Shown: positions 15,700 to 25,614, counted from the first letter of the stretch. The stretch: 64,000 bases of DNA from Bordetella petrii (GCA_017745595.1 WMBV01000021.1:1-64000); one strand, 5' to 3'. The notes: a model not told the origin generated them from the sequence alone. A program made the numbers and translations.

Positions 15700-17841
15700 A
15701 TGTCGGCAGCACAGAAAGTCGCCACAGGGCCGTCCGCGCGCCGTCTTAAAGTCGGCACGGATATCGGCGGCACGTTCACGGATTTTGTGGCGATCGACGA
15801 CGCGACGGGTGAGATCTGGCTCGAGAAAACGCTCACCACGCCCGCGGACCCTTCCCAGGGAATTTTCAATGGCCTGGCATCCTATGCCGATAACCCCGGC
15901 TTGAACGTCGATGACTACCAGACCCTCGTGCATGGCACGACGCTCGTCATCAATGCCCTCATCGAACGCAAAGGTGCCTCGACTGCACTGATTACGACCG
16001 CCGGATTCCGCGACGTCCTGGAAATGCGGGACGAACTGCGCTACGACGTATACGACCTTCAGATCGAGTTTCCGGCGCCACTGGCACCTCGCAAGCATCG
16101 ATTCGAGATCGCCGAACGCACCGCCGCCGATGGCCGGGTGCTGCAGCCGGTACAGGAAGAACAGGTTCGCGAACTGGCGCAGGCGATCCGCAAGGCCGGG
16201 GTAAAGACAGTCGCCATCTGCCTGTTGAACTCGCATTCGAATTCCGACAACGAAAAAGCCCTGGCCACGATGCTGCGCGCGCTGGCGCCCGAGCTTTCCG
16301 TGACCGCTTCGCACGAAGTGCTGCCCCAGATCGGAGAATACAAGCGCAGCAGCACGGCCGTCGCGAACGCTTACGTGAAGCCGCTGATCGCGGCCTACCT
16401 GGACCGGCTGGATGCCGGCCTGCGCGACCGGGGCTTCAAGGGCGATCTATTCATCATGCAGTCCGGAGGCGGCGTATTCGGAAAAGACGCGGCCAAGACG
16501 CTGCCCATCCGCATCCTGGAGTCCGGGCCCGCCGGGGGAGTGGCCGCCGCGAAATGGTGGGGCGAACTCACCGGCACGACGGATATCCTGGCATTCGATA
16601 TGGGCGGCACGACCGCAAAGCTTTGCACGATCGTACATGGCGAAGCCCTGGTCACCGAAGACTACGAGGCGGCACGGCTGCATCATTTCAAGCCGGGCTC
16701 GGGCCTGGCGATCAGCGTTCCGGTCTTGGATCTGCTGGAAATCGGAACGGGCGGGGGCAGCATCGCCCATATCGACTCGCTGGGCCTGCTGAAGGTCGGC
16801 CCATACAGCGCCGGCGCGTCCCCGGGGCCCGCGTGCTACGGACTGGGGGGCACGCTTCCCACCGTAACCGATGCCAATGTCGCGCTCGGCTACCTGGACC
16901 CCCACCGCTTCCTGGGCGGAAAAATGAGGCTCGATGTCTCGAAGGCCGTGCAAGCCATCACCGCGCCAACGGGCGTCGCGCACGACGAAGGAGACGCCTT
17001 CGACGCGGCTTACCGCATCCACGACATCGCGAACGAGGACATGGCGGCGGCCGCCAAGCTTTACCTGGCAGAGCGTGGCAAAGACCCGAAGCAGCTGACG
17101 ATGGTGGCCTATGGCGGCGCGGGCCCCGGCCACGCCCATGCCCTCGCGCAGAAACTCGGCATAGAAAAAGTGCTGATTCCGCCCGCGGCGGGCGTCATGT
17201 CGGCACTGGGGATGCTGGTGGAAAAACTGTCCACCGAGCAAGTCCGTACGTATTCGCAGCCGCTGGAGCACTTATCGGCCGGCGACATCAGGGCCGCGGT
17301 AGCCGCGATGAAAGCCGAGGCCGCGCAGATTCTTAATGTGGGCGTCGAGCGGCTGGCCACGCGCATCGGACTCGACCTGCGCTACCGGGGCCAGGGCTTC
17401 AACGTGAAGCTGGCCCTGGACAAGCTCGATGGCTCGGACAACGCACTGCGCACGGACCTGGCCGCCCGATTCCGCGCGGCGTACGCCGAGACTTACGGCA
17501 GGGTCTACGACGATGTGGCTATCGAAACGACAAACCTGCGCCTGGTGGCCAGTACGGGCGGCGACTCGGCGTTCACACCACGCCGCAACGCCGCCGAAGG
17601 GCGGGCCGACGGCAAGCCCCGCGCCTACCGGAAAGCCTATTTCGGGACCGGCCAGGGCCACAGGGAATGCGCGGTCTTCGACCGGAATGCCCTGGTACCC
17701 GAACGCACTTACGTCGGCCCCGCCTTTGTCGAAGACCGGGAAACCACCATTGTCATCAGGCCGGGTAGCACGTTCGGCATCACCGCATACGGCGTGTTGA
17801 CCATCGAGTCGAAACAGGCCGGCGCCCAGGGAGAAGCGTGA
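15700..17841 (+). CDS. hyuA: Hydantoinase/oxoprolinase family protein, HyuA-type subunit
   Basis: This 713-aa ATP-dependent amidohydrolase subunit belongs with N-methylhydantoinase A, 5-oxoprolinase and acetone carboxylase beta. The N-terminal actin-like phosphate loop is GTDIGGTFTDFVAID (about residue 23). Further signatures are LESGPAGGV, FDMGGTTAKLC, GTGGGSIAHID and YGGAGPGHAHALAQKLGI. It works with the B subunit encoded one base downstream to hydrolyse a cyclic amide or carboxylate a substrate. GGAGG precedes the ATG. The actual substrate is unknown. Confidence 0.9.
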   Translation: MSAAQKVATGPSARRLKVGTDIGGTFTDFVAIDDATGEIWLEKTLTTPADPSQGIFNGLASYADNPGLNVDDYQTLVHGTTLVINALIERKGASTALITTAGFRDVLEMRDELRYDVYDLQIEFPAPLAPRKHRFEIAERTAADGRVLQPVQEEQVRELAQAIRKAGVKTVAICLLNSHSNSDNEKALATMLRALAPELSVTASHEVLPQIGEYKRSSTAVANAYVKPLIAAYLDRLDAGLRDRGFKGDLFIMQSGGGVFGKDAAKTLPIRILESGPAGGVAAAKWWGELTGTTDILAFDMGGTTAKLCTIVHGEALVTEDYEAARLHHFKPGSGLAISVPVLDLLEIGTGGGSIAHIDSLGLLKVGPYSAGASPGPACYGLGGTLPTVTDANVALGYLDPHRFLGGKMRLDVSKAVQAITAPTGVAHDEGDAFDAAYRIHDIANEDMAAAAKLYLAERGKDPKQLTMVAYGGAGPGHAHALAQKLGIEKVLIPPAAGVMSALGMLVEKLSTEQVRTYSQPLEHLSAGDIRAAVAAMKAEAAQILNVGVERLATRIGLDLRYRGQGFNVKLALDKLDGSDNALRTDLAARFRAAYAETYGRVYDDVAIETTNLRLVASTGGDSAFTPRRNAAEGRADGKPRAYRKAYFGTGQGHRECAVFDRNALVPERTYVGPAFVEDRETTIVIRPGSTFGITAYGVLTIESKQAGAQGEA

Positions 17842-17842
17842 A

Positions 17843-19507
17843 ATGGATAGCGGAAAAATTGCCGTCGAACTGCTTTGGCGCCGGTTGATCACGGCGGTCG
17901 ACGAAGCGGCGATATCGCTGGTCCGGACCTCGTTTTCATCCGTGGTGCGGGATTTTCACGATTACGCTTGCGCGGTCTTCGACGAGAAGGGGCGCCTGCT
18001 TGCCCAGTCGACCCACTCGACGCCCGGCCTGCTCGGGATTCTTCCTCATACGGTTCCGAATTTTCTCAAGGACCCGGCCGTGCAGGCCGCGCGTGACGGC
18101 GACATCTTCGTCACCAACGACCCCTGGTTGGCCACCGGCCACCTTATCGACATCACGATCGCGATGCCGGCGTTTATAGACGGACGCCTCGTCGGATACG
18201 TGCTGGTCGTGGTGCATCACATGAATGTGGGCGGGCGGGTGGCAACCTTGGCAAGCCAATCGGTCTACGAAGAGGGCTTGAAGATTCCCATTCTGCGGCT
18301 GTACGAGAAAGGCGCGCCAAACGAGACGGCGTTTGCGTTCATTCGAGCCAATGTGCTCGAGCCCGAAAAGATCATCGGCGATCTTCGCGCACAGGTGGCA
18401 TCCGCGCATACCGCGACGCGGCGGCTGAAAGAAATCATGAGCGCGGCCTCGCTCAGCTCGTTGGAAGCGCTGGGCGACGAGATCATCAGCCGGTCCGAGC
18501 GCAGTATGCGGCAGGCCATCAGGAAGCTTCCCCAGGGCACTTACTCCAGTGAATTCAGGCTGGAGGGTGTCTCGGACTACAAGGTCCCCTTGACGCTGAA
18601 GCTTTCGGTGACCGTGCGGGACGGGGAGATTTCGCTCGACTTCTCGGGTACCTCCGGCCAGATTCCGCGCGCGGTCAATGTAACGCTCAACATGACGCGG
18701 TCCTACTCTTTCTATCCGTTGAAATGCCTGCTGGATCCGGATATTCCCAATAATGAAGGTTGCCTGATACCGATTTCTATCGAGGCGCCGGAAGGGTCGC
18801 TGCTGAATGCGACCTTCCCGGCTGCGACATGGGGCCGCACGATGATCGCCCACATGCTGCCGGAGCTGATCATGCAATGCCTGGGGCAGGTCATTCCCGA
18901 GAGCGTACTGGCTGGCAGCGGCGCGACCCCTCTCTGGTACGGCAACTTCCACGGCCGGTACCGCGACGGACGCACCTTCTATTCCGTTGTGACCTTGAAT
19001 GGCGGTTTGGGCGCGCGCCACGGCAGGGATGGTATCTCGAGTATCTGCTACCCGGCCAATGTGGCGAATATTCCCGTCGAGATGATCGAGGCCGAGTCGC
19101 CGCTGCAGTTCTCCGCCAAGGAATTCGCGCCAGATTCCGCGGGCGCCGGCAGGCATCAGGGCGGCTTCGGCCAGAGAGTATCGATCCGCGTCGACAGTGC
19201 GGCGGAACTGCAGGGGCCCATCCGCGCCGGCGTCAGAGGGGGACGCCTGGGCGTTCCGATCCTGGGCATGGCCGGCGGCGAGAACGTGGCGATCCCCGCC
19301 GCCTATCTCAATGGGCGGGAAGTGGCATTGGGCACGACGCTAGAGTTGCATCCGGGTGATGAGCTGGAGCTGTCCATACCCGGCGGCGGCGGATATGGCG
19401 ATCCCGCCGAACGGGCGGCGGCGAGCGTACGGGCCGATCTCGACGCCGGACTCTTGACGCCGGAGCGAGCCCTGTCGGTATATCCCCAGGCGTTTGCCGC
19501 GGCATGA
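17843..19507 (+). CDS. hyuB: Hydantoinase B/oxoprolinase family protein, HyuB-type subunit
   Basis: This 554-aa partner of HyuA has the family landmarks SSVVRDFHDYACAVFDEKGRLLAQ at the N-terminus. Then come GDIFVTNDPWLATGHLIDITI with probable metal ligands, and a C-terminal GGGGYGDPAERAA. The ATG lies one base after the hyuA stop. The stop overlaps the ATG of the IclR-TAXI regulator, so substrate enzyme and regulator are co-translated. Confidence 0.9.
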   Translation: MDSGKIAVELLWRRLITAVDEAAISLVRTSFSSVVRDFHDYACAVFDEKGRLLAQSTHSTPGLLGILPHTVPNFLKDPAVQAARDGDIFVTNDPWLATGHLIDITIAMPAFIDGRLVGYVLVVVHHMNVGGRVATLASQSVYEEGLKIPILRLYEKGAPNETAFAFIRANVLEPEKIIGDLRAQVASAHTATRRLKEIMSAASLSSLEALGDEIISRSERSMRQAIRKLPQGTYSSEFRLEGVSDYKVPLTLKLSVTVRDGEISLDFSGTSGQIPRAVNVTLNMTRSYSFYPLKCLLDPDIPNNEGCLIPISIEAPEGSLLNATFPAATWGRTMIAHMLPELIMQCLGQVIPESVLAGSGATPLWYGNFHGRYRDGRTFYSVVTLNGGLGARHGRDGISSICYPANVANIPVEMIEAESPLQFSAKEFAPDSAGAGRHQGGFGQRVSIRVDSAAELQGPIRAGVRGGRLGVPILGMAGGENVAIPAAYLNGREVALGTTLELHPGDELELSIPGGGGYGDPAERAAASVRADLDAGLLTPERALSVYPQAFAAA

Positions 19508-21159
19508 ACGACAGATCCTCCGCCGAGCCCCTGACGGCCGTCGCCAAGGCCCTGGCCGTCCTGCGCGCCTTCGTCGACGGCCAGAACGAATGGGGCGTGC
19601 GCGAACTGGCTACCGCGCTCGGCTACCCGCCGACCACGATGCACCGCCTGCTGATGCGGCTGCGCACCGAGGGATACCTTGCCTACGATGAAACCGAGCA
19701 GAAGTACAAGATCGGGTTCGAGTTCTCGCGGATGACGGCCGCGGTAACCCAGCGAGACGGCTTCAGGCAGGCGGCTCTTCCCGTCATGCGCGACCTGGCC
19801 GGAGAGGCTGGCGAGAGCGTATGGCTTGCCCTTTACGACAACGAGCAGAAGCGAATCGCCTATATCGCCGAGTCCGAATCGCCTCACGCGTCCCGTTATT
19901 CCGCCTCGTTGGGCCGCGCCCGCATGCTGGACGAAAGCGCGTGCGGGCTGGCCATTCTGGCGACGCTGCCCCAGGCCGAGTCCCGAGACGCCGTTCACGC
20001 GGGCAAACGCGCCGCAGTAAAACAGACCATGGAGCACATCGACGCGGCGCGGCGCGATGGCTACGCGATCCTGCGCGCCAATGAAGTGGGTTCGGGCATC
20101 ATGATCGCCGCGGCGATCCTGGGGCCCAACGGCCGGGCGATAGGCAGCCTGGGCATTGTGGTCCCGACGCACCGCTACGGCACGGGGCAGGACCGCTACC
20201 TGGGACGATACGTCAAGGCGGCCGCGGACCGAGTGTCATCCCGGCTGGGCGCAAAGCTTCTTGGCGGCGCGAGCACCGGCACCTGGCATGACGCCATCGG
20301 GTTGATCGGCGAACTGCTGCGCCGGCAGGCTCCGCACCTCAGCATTGCCACCGCGCTGGGGGGCGGCAGCCGCAACCTGGAAAGCATCAGCCGTGGCGAA
20401 GGCGCCTATGGCCTGACCACGGCGTCCAGCGCGTACGACGCGCGCAACGGGCGCCCGCCGTTCGCGAAGCGGTCTCGCGGACTGCGCGCGGTAATGCACT
20501 TGTCCGAACTGCATCTATTCGTCATTACGCATGCCGACCGGCAACTGCAGGGCGCCGCCGACCTGGCACACCTGAGAGTGTCCCCGGGGGAGCAAGGTTA
20601 CTCCGCGCGCCGGGCATTCCAGGATCTTCTGCATTGCACGCGCGATGACAAAGCGGCGCGGCGAAAGCAAGCGGCGGGCAGCGAGTTCTACATGGACTAC
20701 GCAGAGGGAAAGCAACAGTTCGAGGCCAGGACCGTGGACGCCTTGGTATGGCTCAGCGGCGTGACGAACCCTTTGGTACAGACGCTGGAGTCCTCGGGCA
20801 TGACCCGGCTTCACGGCCTGGACGAAGCCACCATCGAAGCCATGCTCGCCCTGAACCCGGGTTACCGGCAAGGCAGGCTGAGCCAGGATGCCTTCCCCGC
20901 ATGGCTGGCGCGGGACACGCCGACGCTCATGGTTCCGACCATGCTGGTTTGCCATGCCGACCGGCCCGACGAAGAGGTGTATCAGATCACCAAGGGGCTC
21001 TATGAAAACCGCGAAACATTGAGCCAACTGTCGTCGGTGTATCGGCGGATCGACATCGATTTCGCCATCAAAGACCTGACTGTGCCGATTCATCCTGGCG
21101 CGGATCTGTACTTCCGTGAGCTTGGCGGCACGCCAAGTTTCAGAAGAACCGGGCTGTAG
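19504..21159 (+). CDS. IclR regulator fused to a TAXI-TRAP solute-binding domain
   Basis: This 551-aa protein has two complete parts. Residues 1-255 are an IclR regulator: winged HTH (GVRELATALGYPPTTMHRLL) and a GAF-like effector domain. Residues about 257-551 match TAXI-family TRAP receptors: TWHDAIGLIGELL, the ligand-loop LGGGSRNLESISRGEGAYGLTTASSAYDA, then VDALVWLSGVTNPLVQ, DEATIEAML, PTLMVPTMLVCHADRPDEEVYQITKGLYEN and VPIHPGADLYFRELG. No signal peptide or membrane segment is present, so the receptor domain must be cytoplasmic and probably acts as a second ligand sensor. The ATG overlaps the hyuB stop. Confidence 0.85.
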   Translation: MNDRSSAEPLTAVAKALAVLRAFVDGQNEWGVRELATALGYPPTTMHRLLMRLRTEGYLAYDETEQKYKIGFEFSRMTAAVTQRDGFRQAALPVMRDLAGEAGESVWLALYDNEQKRIAYIAESESPHASRYSASLGRARMLDESACGLAILATLPQAESRDAVHAGKRAAVKQTMEHIDAARRDGYAILRANEVGSGIMIAAAILGPNGRAIGSLGIVVPTHRYGTGQDRYLGRYVKAAADRVSSRLGAKLLGGASTGTWHDAIGLIGELLRRQAPHLSIATALGGGSRNLESISRGEGAYGLTTASSAYDARNGRPPFAKRSRGLRAVMHLSELHLFVITHADRQLQGAADLAHLRVSPGEQGYSARRAFQDLLHCTRDDKAARRKQAAGSEFYMDYAEGKQQFEARTVDALVWLSGVTNPLVQTLESSGMTRLHGLDEATIEAMLALNPGYRQGRLSQDAFPAWLARDTPTLMVPTMLVCHADRPDEEVYQITKGLYENRETLSQLSSVYRRIDIDFAIKDLTVPIHPGADLYFRELGGTPSFRRTGL

Positions 21160-21225
21160 AAGACTCCTGCCCATTAAATCAATAACGTGGCCGAAGAAGG
21201 CCGCACGCCCTCAAGGGAGAATCAA

Positions 21226-22224
21226 ATGAACTTCATGAAGTCGATGACGTATCCCCGCTTGCTCACACGGCTGCTAGGCGGCTGTCTGCTGGCCGCCGGC
21301 ATGGCCGCGCCGGCGCTCGCGGACGATTTTCCGAGCCGGCCCATCACGATGATCGTGCCGTTTCCGCCGGGGGGATCGACGGATATCTCTACCCGTCTCT
21401 TGGCCGCGGAAATGGGAAAGTACACGAGCCAGCCCATCGTCGTGGAAAATCGCCCCGGCAACGGCGGGGCCATTGGCATCACACGGGTCGCGCGCGCCGC
21501 GCCCGACGGCTACACCCTGGGCATCAGCGGAATCGGGCCCACGATCCTGCTCAATCTGACGGACCAGAATAATTCGTACGATCCGCTTAAAGATCTGTCG
21601 TACGTGGCGGAGCAAAACAAGGTCGACTTTGTGTTCATCGCCCGCAAGAGCCTGCCGGCGAAGAACCTGAAAGAAGCAATCGAACTGGCCAAGGCGAAGC
21701 CCGAAACCATCAGTTTCGGCAACTCGGGCATCAGCAGTCCATCACACTTGACCTACGAAATGATGGCCGCGGCCGCCGGCATCAAAGGCCTGGTGGTTCC
21801 TTATAAAGGCGAATCCGACCTGCTGAAGGACGTGTTGGGCGGGACGGTCGATATCGGCGTGGCCACCGTGCCGGGAGCCTCCGAGGCCATCAGGGCCGGC
21901 GCGGTAAAGGCGCTGGGCGTCGCCGGCGCGACCCGCAACCCGATTCTTCCGGATGTACCTACCGTGGCCGAGTCGGGGGTGCCGGACTTCGATACCAGCA
22001 CCTGGCAAGTGATCGTCGGCCCGGCCGGCGTGCCCGCCGACAGGGTGCAGAAGCTGAACGAGCTGATAAACAAAGCGCTTGCCACCCAAACGATCAAGGA
22101 CAAGTACATGTCCTTCGGGATGACAGTCATGCAGAGCACCCCGGCCGAAGCCGAGCAGTTCGCGCGCGACGAAACGGCGAAATGGAAAGCCTCGCTGGGC
22201 CTCATGAAAAACAAGGCACAGTAA
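21226..22224 (+). CDS. Bug-family (TTT) periplasmic substrate-binding protein
   Basis: This 332-aa protein has a signal peptide (LLTRLLGGCLLAAGMAAPALA) and the Bug motifs FPSRPITMIVPFPPGGSTDISTRLL and VENRPGNGGAIGITRVARAAPDGYTLG. It lies inside the hyu operon between the regulator and the MmgE/PrpD gene and may capture the cyclic amide or acid that the operon degrades. The ATG is preceded by AGGGAGA; a GTG 13 codons earlier is less likely. Confidence 0.87.
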   Translation: MNFMKSMTYPRLLTRLLGGCLLAAGMAAPALADDFPSRPITMIVPFPPGGSTDISTRLLAAEMGKYTSQPIVVENRPGNGGAIGITRVARAAPDGYTLGISGIGPTILLNLTDQNNSYDPLKDLSYVAEQNKVDFVFIARKSLPAKNLKEAIELAKAKPETISFGNSGISSPSHLTYEMMAAAAGIKGLVVPYKGESDLLKDVLGGTVDIGVATVPGASEAIRAGAVKALGVAGATRNPILPDVPTVAESGVPDFDTSTWQVIVGPAGVPADRVQKLNELINKALATQTIKDKYMSFGMTVMQSTPAEAEQFARDETAKWKASLGLMKNKAQ

Positions 22225-22226
22225 CC

Positions 22227-23618
22227 ATGGACGCGATAGAAAATCTCTTGCAGTTCGGCCTCGCCACTCGCTTCGACGACCTTCCCGCCGAGGTGGTCGA
22301 ACGGAGCAGGCTCGCCATCCTGGACACGCTGGGTGTGTCATTGGCGGGAATCAAGGGCGCCGATGTCGCGCAATTGTCGAACCTGGTGGGCGGCTGGGGC
22401 GGCACGGCGCAGGCCACGGCCGTCTCGTGGCCCACCCGCCTGCCGCTGCCACAAGCGATCTTTCTCAATGGAGTAGCGGCCCGGGCCTGGGATCTCGACG
22501 ACGTACACGAGCAGAACACCTGCCACATCAACGTCAATGTCGTTCCGGTGGCGTTGGCCATCGCCGAGTCTCGCGGCCCGCTGGACGGCCGTGGCCTGCT
22601 CGCGGCGGTAGCCGCCGGCGCGGAAGTCGTCTGCCGGCTTTCCAGCGCATCGCGGGTCAGCTTCAGCGAAACCGGCAGCTCCATGAGCTACCAGTGCGGC
22701 TTCTACGGAGCAGCGCTGGTCGCGGCCCGCCTGCTTTCGCTTTCCGAAGCCCAGGCCCGCCATGCGCTTGGCATTGCCCACGCCCGCATGGCCGGCAATC
22801 AGCAAGGATATCTGGCGGGCGCCAGCACGATCCGCCTGATGCAAGGCGTGGCCGTCGAAGGCGGCGTGTTGTCGGCCTTGATGGCCGAGCAAGGCCTGAC
22901 CGGCTCCGCGGACATCCTGGATGGCCGCTTCGGCTACTACGACCTCGCCCATCGCGGCACTTATGAACGCGCCGACCTGGTCGAGGGGTTGGGCGATAGC
23001 GTCTGGCGCTCGCTCGAGCCCTCGATCAAGCCGCCCTATCCGTGCTGCAAATACACGCATGGGCCCATTGAAGCAGCCGTTGCGGCCGCCCGGGAATTCG
23101 GCAAGGAAGAGATCGAACGCATCGTCGTGCGGGTCACCAACCGCGAAGTACATGACCTGGTTTGCCTGGCGTACGAACGGAAATGGAACCCCTCGTCCCT
23201 GAGCGAGTGCCAATTCAGCCTGCCATTCACGGTGGCCCATGCTGTCGTGCATGGCAAGGTCGGGCTGGACAGCTTTACCGAAGCCGGCCGCGAAGACCCA
23301 CAAGTGCGCGCCTTGCTGCCCCGCATCGAAATTGATCTCGACTGCGCGGAACAAGGCACGGGCCGCGGCCGCTTTCCGATGCCCGGGATAGTGACGATCG
23401 AAGGTAAAAATGGACGCCGGGTCCGCCACACGGTGGAGTTCGTCAAGGGGCACCCCAAGAATCCCATGACGTTCGACGACGTCGCCGCAAAATTCCGGCT
23501 GTGCGCCAGCCTGGGCTTGCCCGGCTGGGATCCGGAGCCCGTCATCGACGCAATTCGCCGCCTTGAAGCCCTTTCCGACACCGGCGCCCTCATGAAGGCG
23601 TGCGCGCCGGCGCGTTGA
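22227..23618 (+). CDS. MmgE/PrpD family protein
   Basis: This 463-aa protein has the 2-methylcitrate dehydratase/cis-aconitate decarboxylase fold. Recognisable segments are LAILDTLGVSLAGIKG, FLNGVAARAWDLDDVHEQ (equivalent of the HxxDFDD motif), CGFYGAALVAARLL, KPPYPCCKYTHGPIEA and the C-terminal helix. Members dehydrate or decarboxylate tricarboxylates or isomerise related acids. It starts two bases after the Bug stop. The catalytic details differ enough that the substrate cannot be assigned. Confidence 0.86.
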   Translation: MDAIENLLQFGLATRFDDLPAEVVERSRLAILDTLGVSLAGIKGADVAQLSNLVGGWGGTAQATAVSWPTRLPLPQAIFLNGVAARAWDLDDVHEQNTCHINVNVVPVALAIAESRGPLDGRGLLAAVAAGAEVVCRLSSASRVSFSETGSSMSYQCGFYGAALVAARLLSLSEAQARHALGIAHARMAGNQQGYLAGASTIRLMQGVAVEGGVLSALMAEQGLTGSADILDGRFGYYDLAHRGTYERADLVEGLGDSVWRSLEPSIKPPYPCCKYTHGPIEAAVAAAREFGKEEIERIVVRVTNREVHDLVCLAYERKWNPSSLSECQFSLPFTVAHAVVHGKVGLDSFTEAGREDPQVRALLPRIEIDLDCAEQGTGRGRFPMPGIVTIEGKNGRRVRHTVEFVKGHPKNPMTFDDVAAKFRLCASLGLPGWDPEPVIDAIRRLEALSDTGALMKACAPAR

Positions 23619-23640
23619 CTTCCCCAACCAAGGACCCTAG

Positions 23641-24762
23641 ATGAAATACGTATTGATCGGTGCAGGCAACATCGGGCGCGAGATCATCAAAGACATTCTC
23701 GCAGTCGAAGCGCAGGCGAGTTTTCTCGCGATCGACGCCAATCCTAACGCCCTGACGCAATCCGCCGCGCTGGACCGGACCGGCAGGGTAGAGACACAAC
23801 TCGTCGCGGCCGACACCCCGAACAAGCTCGAGCCCCTTCTGCAAGATGCCGACGTGGTGATCAACTGCACGTACGGCGAGCGGATCGTGGACATTCTGCA
23901 GATGTGCATTCAGGCGCGTGCGTCTTATATCGACATCAATGGCACACTATTTCTTGAAGAGCGCCTGAACCTGACGGAAGCGGCCCGCAAGGCGGGCATC
24001 GCCGCGCTTATCTGCAACGGCGTAAGCCCTGGCCTGACCAACATGCTGGCGGCCTATGGCGCGCGCAAGTTCAAGGGCGATGTCGTCATCGAATGCGAAT
24101 ACGCGACGCATCGGCCGCTGAACATTACCGAAGGCCTGCTGGAAACGGCGCTTCGGCAATTTCGCAATGGCGTAAAGACCACGGCAGTCCAGGACAGAAA
24201 AATCGAGAAATTCGATCCGTTCCATGGCAGGAAAACGGTGAGTTTTCCGCATATCGGCGAGGTGGATCTGATCTACACCCCGCACACCGAACCGCTGACG
24301 GTATTGCGCTTCGTACCCAATGCCGCCACGGTCACGGTGCGTGGCACCTACGAAAAGCGCATCATGAAATTGCTGGAATCGATGCACGAATTCGGGCTAC
24401 TGGACCCCGCGCTTGAGGTGGACGTCAATGGACAGCGGGTGAATTTTCAGCCCATCCTGCGACTAGCGCTAATGGGCGATGGAAAACCTCGGCCGGAAGA
24501 TATTCTGGGCATGTATGCCATGCGGGTCCGAGTGCAAGACAACCAGAAGTCCATGGAAATCACCATCGGACATGCCCCCGGCTGGGAAAAGGTACCCCAG
24601 GGGCGCATGACCGCCCTTCCAACCAGCTACGTCGCCCAGCAAGTCGCGCATGGGCGCATCACCGAAAAAGGAGTCTGCGTGCCGGAACAGTTTTCGGACG
24701 AACTGGTCGAAGGCTGCCTGCAGTACTTGGAAGCGCGTGGGATGTACGTCCAGCGAAGCTGA
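23641..24762 (+). CDS. Saccharopine dehydrogenase-like NAD(P)-binding oxidoreductase
   Basis: This 373-aa protein begins with a Rossmann motif (MKYVLIGAGNIGREIIKDIL) and continues with the saccharopine dehydrogenase pattern VVINCTYGERIVDILQMCIQARASYIDINGT and ICNGVSPGLTNMLAAYGARK. It would oxidise or reduce a C-N or keto-amino substrate, which fits a cyclic-amide pathway. It is the last gene of the hyu operon, converging with the SDR gene at 24774, 11 nt away. Confidence 0.83.
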   Translation: MKYVLIGAGNIGREIIKDILAVEAQASFLAIDANPNALTQSAALDRTGRVETQLVAADTPNKLEPLLQDADVVINCTYGERIVDILQMCIQARASYIDINGTLFLEERLNLTEAARKAGIAALICNGVSPGLTNMLAAYGARKFKGDVVIECEYATHRPLNITEGLLETALRQFRNGVKTTAVQDRKIEKFDPFHGRKTVSFPHIGEVDLIYTPHTEPLTVLRFVPNAATVTVRGTYEKRIMKLLESMHEFGLLDPALEVDVNGQRVNFQPILRLALMGDGKPRPEDILGMYAMRVRVQDNQKSMEITIGHAPGWEKVPQGRMTALPTSYVAQQVAHGRITEKGVCVPEQFSDELVEGCLQYLEARGMYVQRS

Positions 24763-24773
24763 CACAATCCGCC

Positions 24774-25601
24774 TCACGGGTTCCTGGACGGCGGAATCGG
24801 CAGCCCGCCGCCATCGACGAACAGGTCACTGCCCGTGATATAACCCGCAGCCTCACTGCATAAAAAAGCGATGCTTGCCGCGATATCTTCCGGTGTACCG
24901 TGCCGGCCGGCAGGAATCTCTTGCGCGCGGGATATCAAGCCCTGTTCGATGTTTTCGGCGCCGAAGAGTTTCCCAGTCGTGCTAAGCGCACGGCTGGTCA
25001 GCACCGAGCCGGGACACACGCAGTTGACTGTGATTCCGTCGCCGGCAACATCCATGGCCAACGAACGGCTGAATGCGATCACCGCACCTTTCGATGCCGC
25101 ATAAGGGCTTTTTCCACGGCCACCGTAACGTGCCAGGGCAGAAGCAACGTTGACGATTCTTCCCCAGCGATTCTTGCGCATATGAGGCACCGCGGCGCGG
25201 GCCATCAGAAACACACCGCGCACATTCACCGCCATGATCTGTTCCCAGGCCGCGAGCGGAATCTGTTCGATGTCGTTGCGGTCTCCGCCATGAGGTGCGG
25301 CGGCATTGTTGACCAGGATATCCAGCTGGCCAAACTGCTGGACGCTGAATTCGACCATGCGGGCGGCATCGTCTTCGCGGGACACATCCCCGCAAACTGA
25401 GGCACACGTCCCGCCGGCGGATTTGATCATCTCCACCAGGCGGGCCAGGCCACCTTCCGGTTGCGGGGCAGCTGACGATTCCTTAGCCCTGCCGACTATG
25501 TCGGAAACGACTACGGCCGCCCCCGAAGCGGCCAAGGCCAGGGCCGTACTCCAGCCGATGCCGTCCGGTTTCGAGCATCCCGTGATAAGTGCTACTCGCA
25601 T
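24774..25601 (-). CDS. SDR family oxidoreductase
   Basis: This 275-aa classical SDR has a cofactor loop TGCSKPDGIGWSTALALA (a lengthened TGxxxGxG), NNAA, a catalytic Ser in NVASALARYGG, YAASK and a C-terminal ITGSDLFVDGGGLP. It is complete and probably active. It ends the minus-strand Bug-cupin-aldolase-SDR-SDR operon. The alcohol or ketone substrate is unknown. Confidence 0.86.
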   Translation of the reverse strand: MRVALITGCSKPDGIGWSTALALAASGAAVVVSDIVGRAKESSAAPQPEGGLARLVEMIKSAGGTCASVCGDVSREDDAARMVEFSVQQFGQLDILVNNAAAPHGGDRNDIEQIPLAAWEQIMAVNVRGVFLMARAAVPHMRKNRWGRIVNVASALARYGGRGKSPYAASKGAVIAFSRSLAMDVAGDGITVNCVCPGSVLTSRALSTTGKLFGAENIEQGLISRAQEIPAGRHGTPEDIAASIAFLCSEAAGYITGSDLFVDGGGLPIPPSRNP

Positions 25602-25614
25602 TCAAGTCCCTTTG

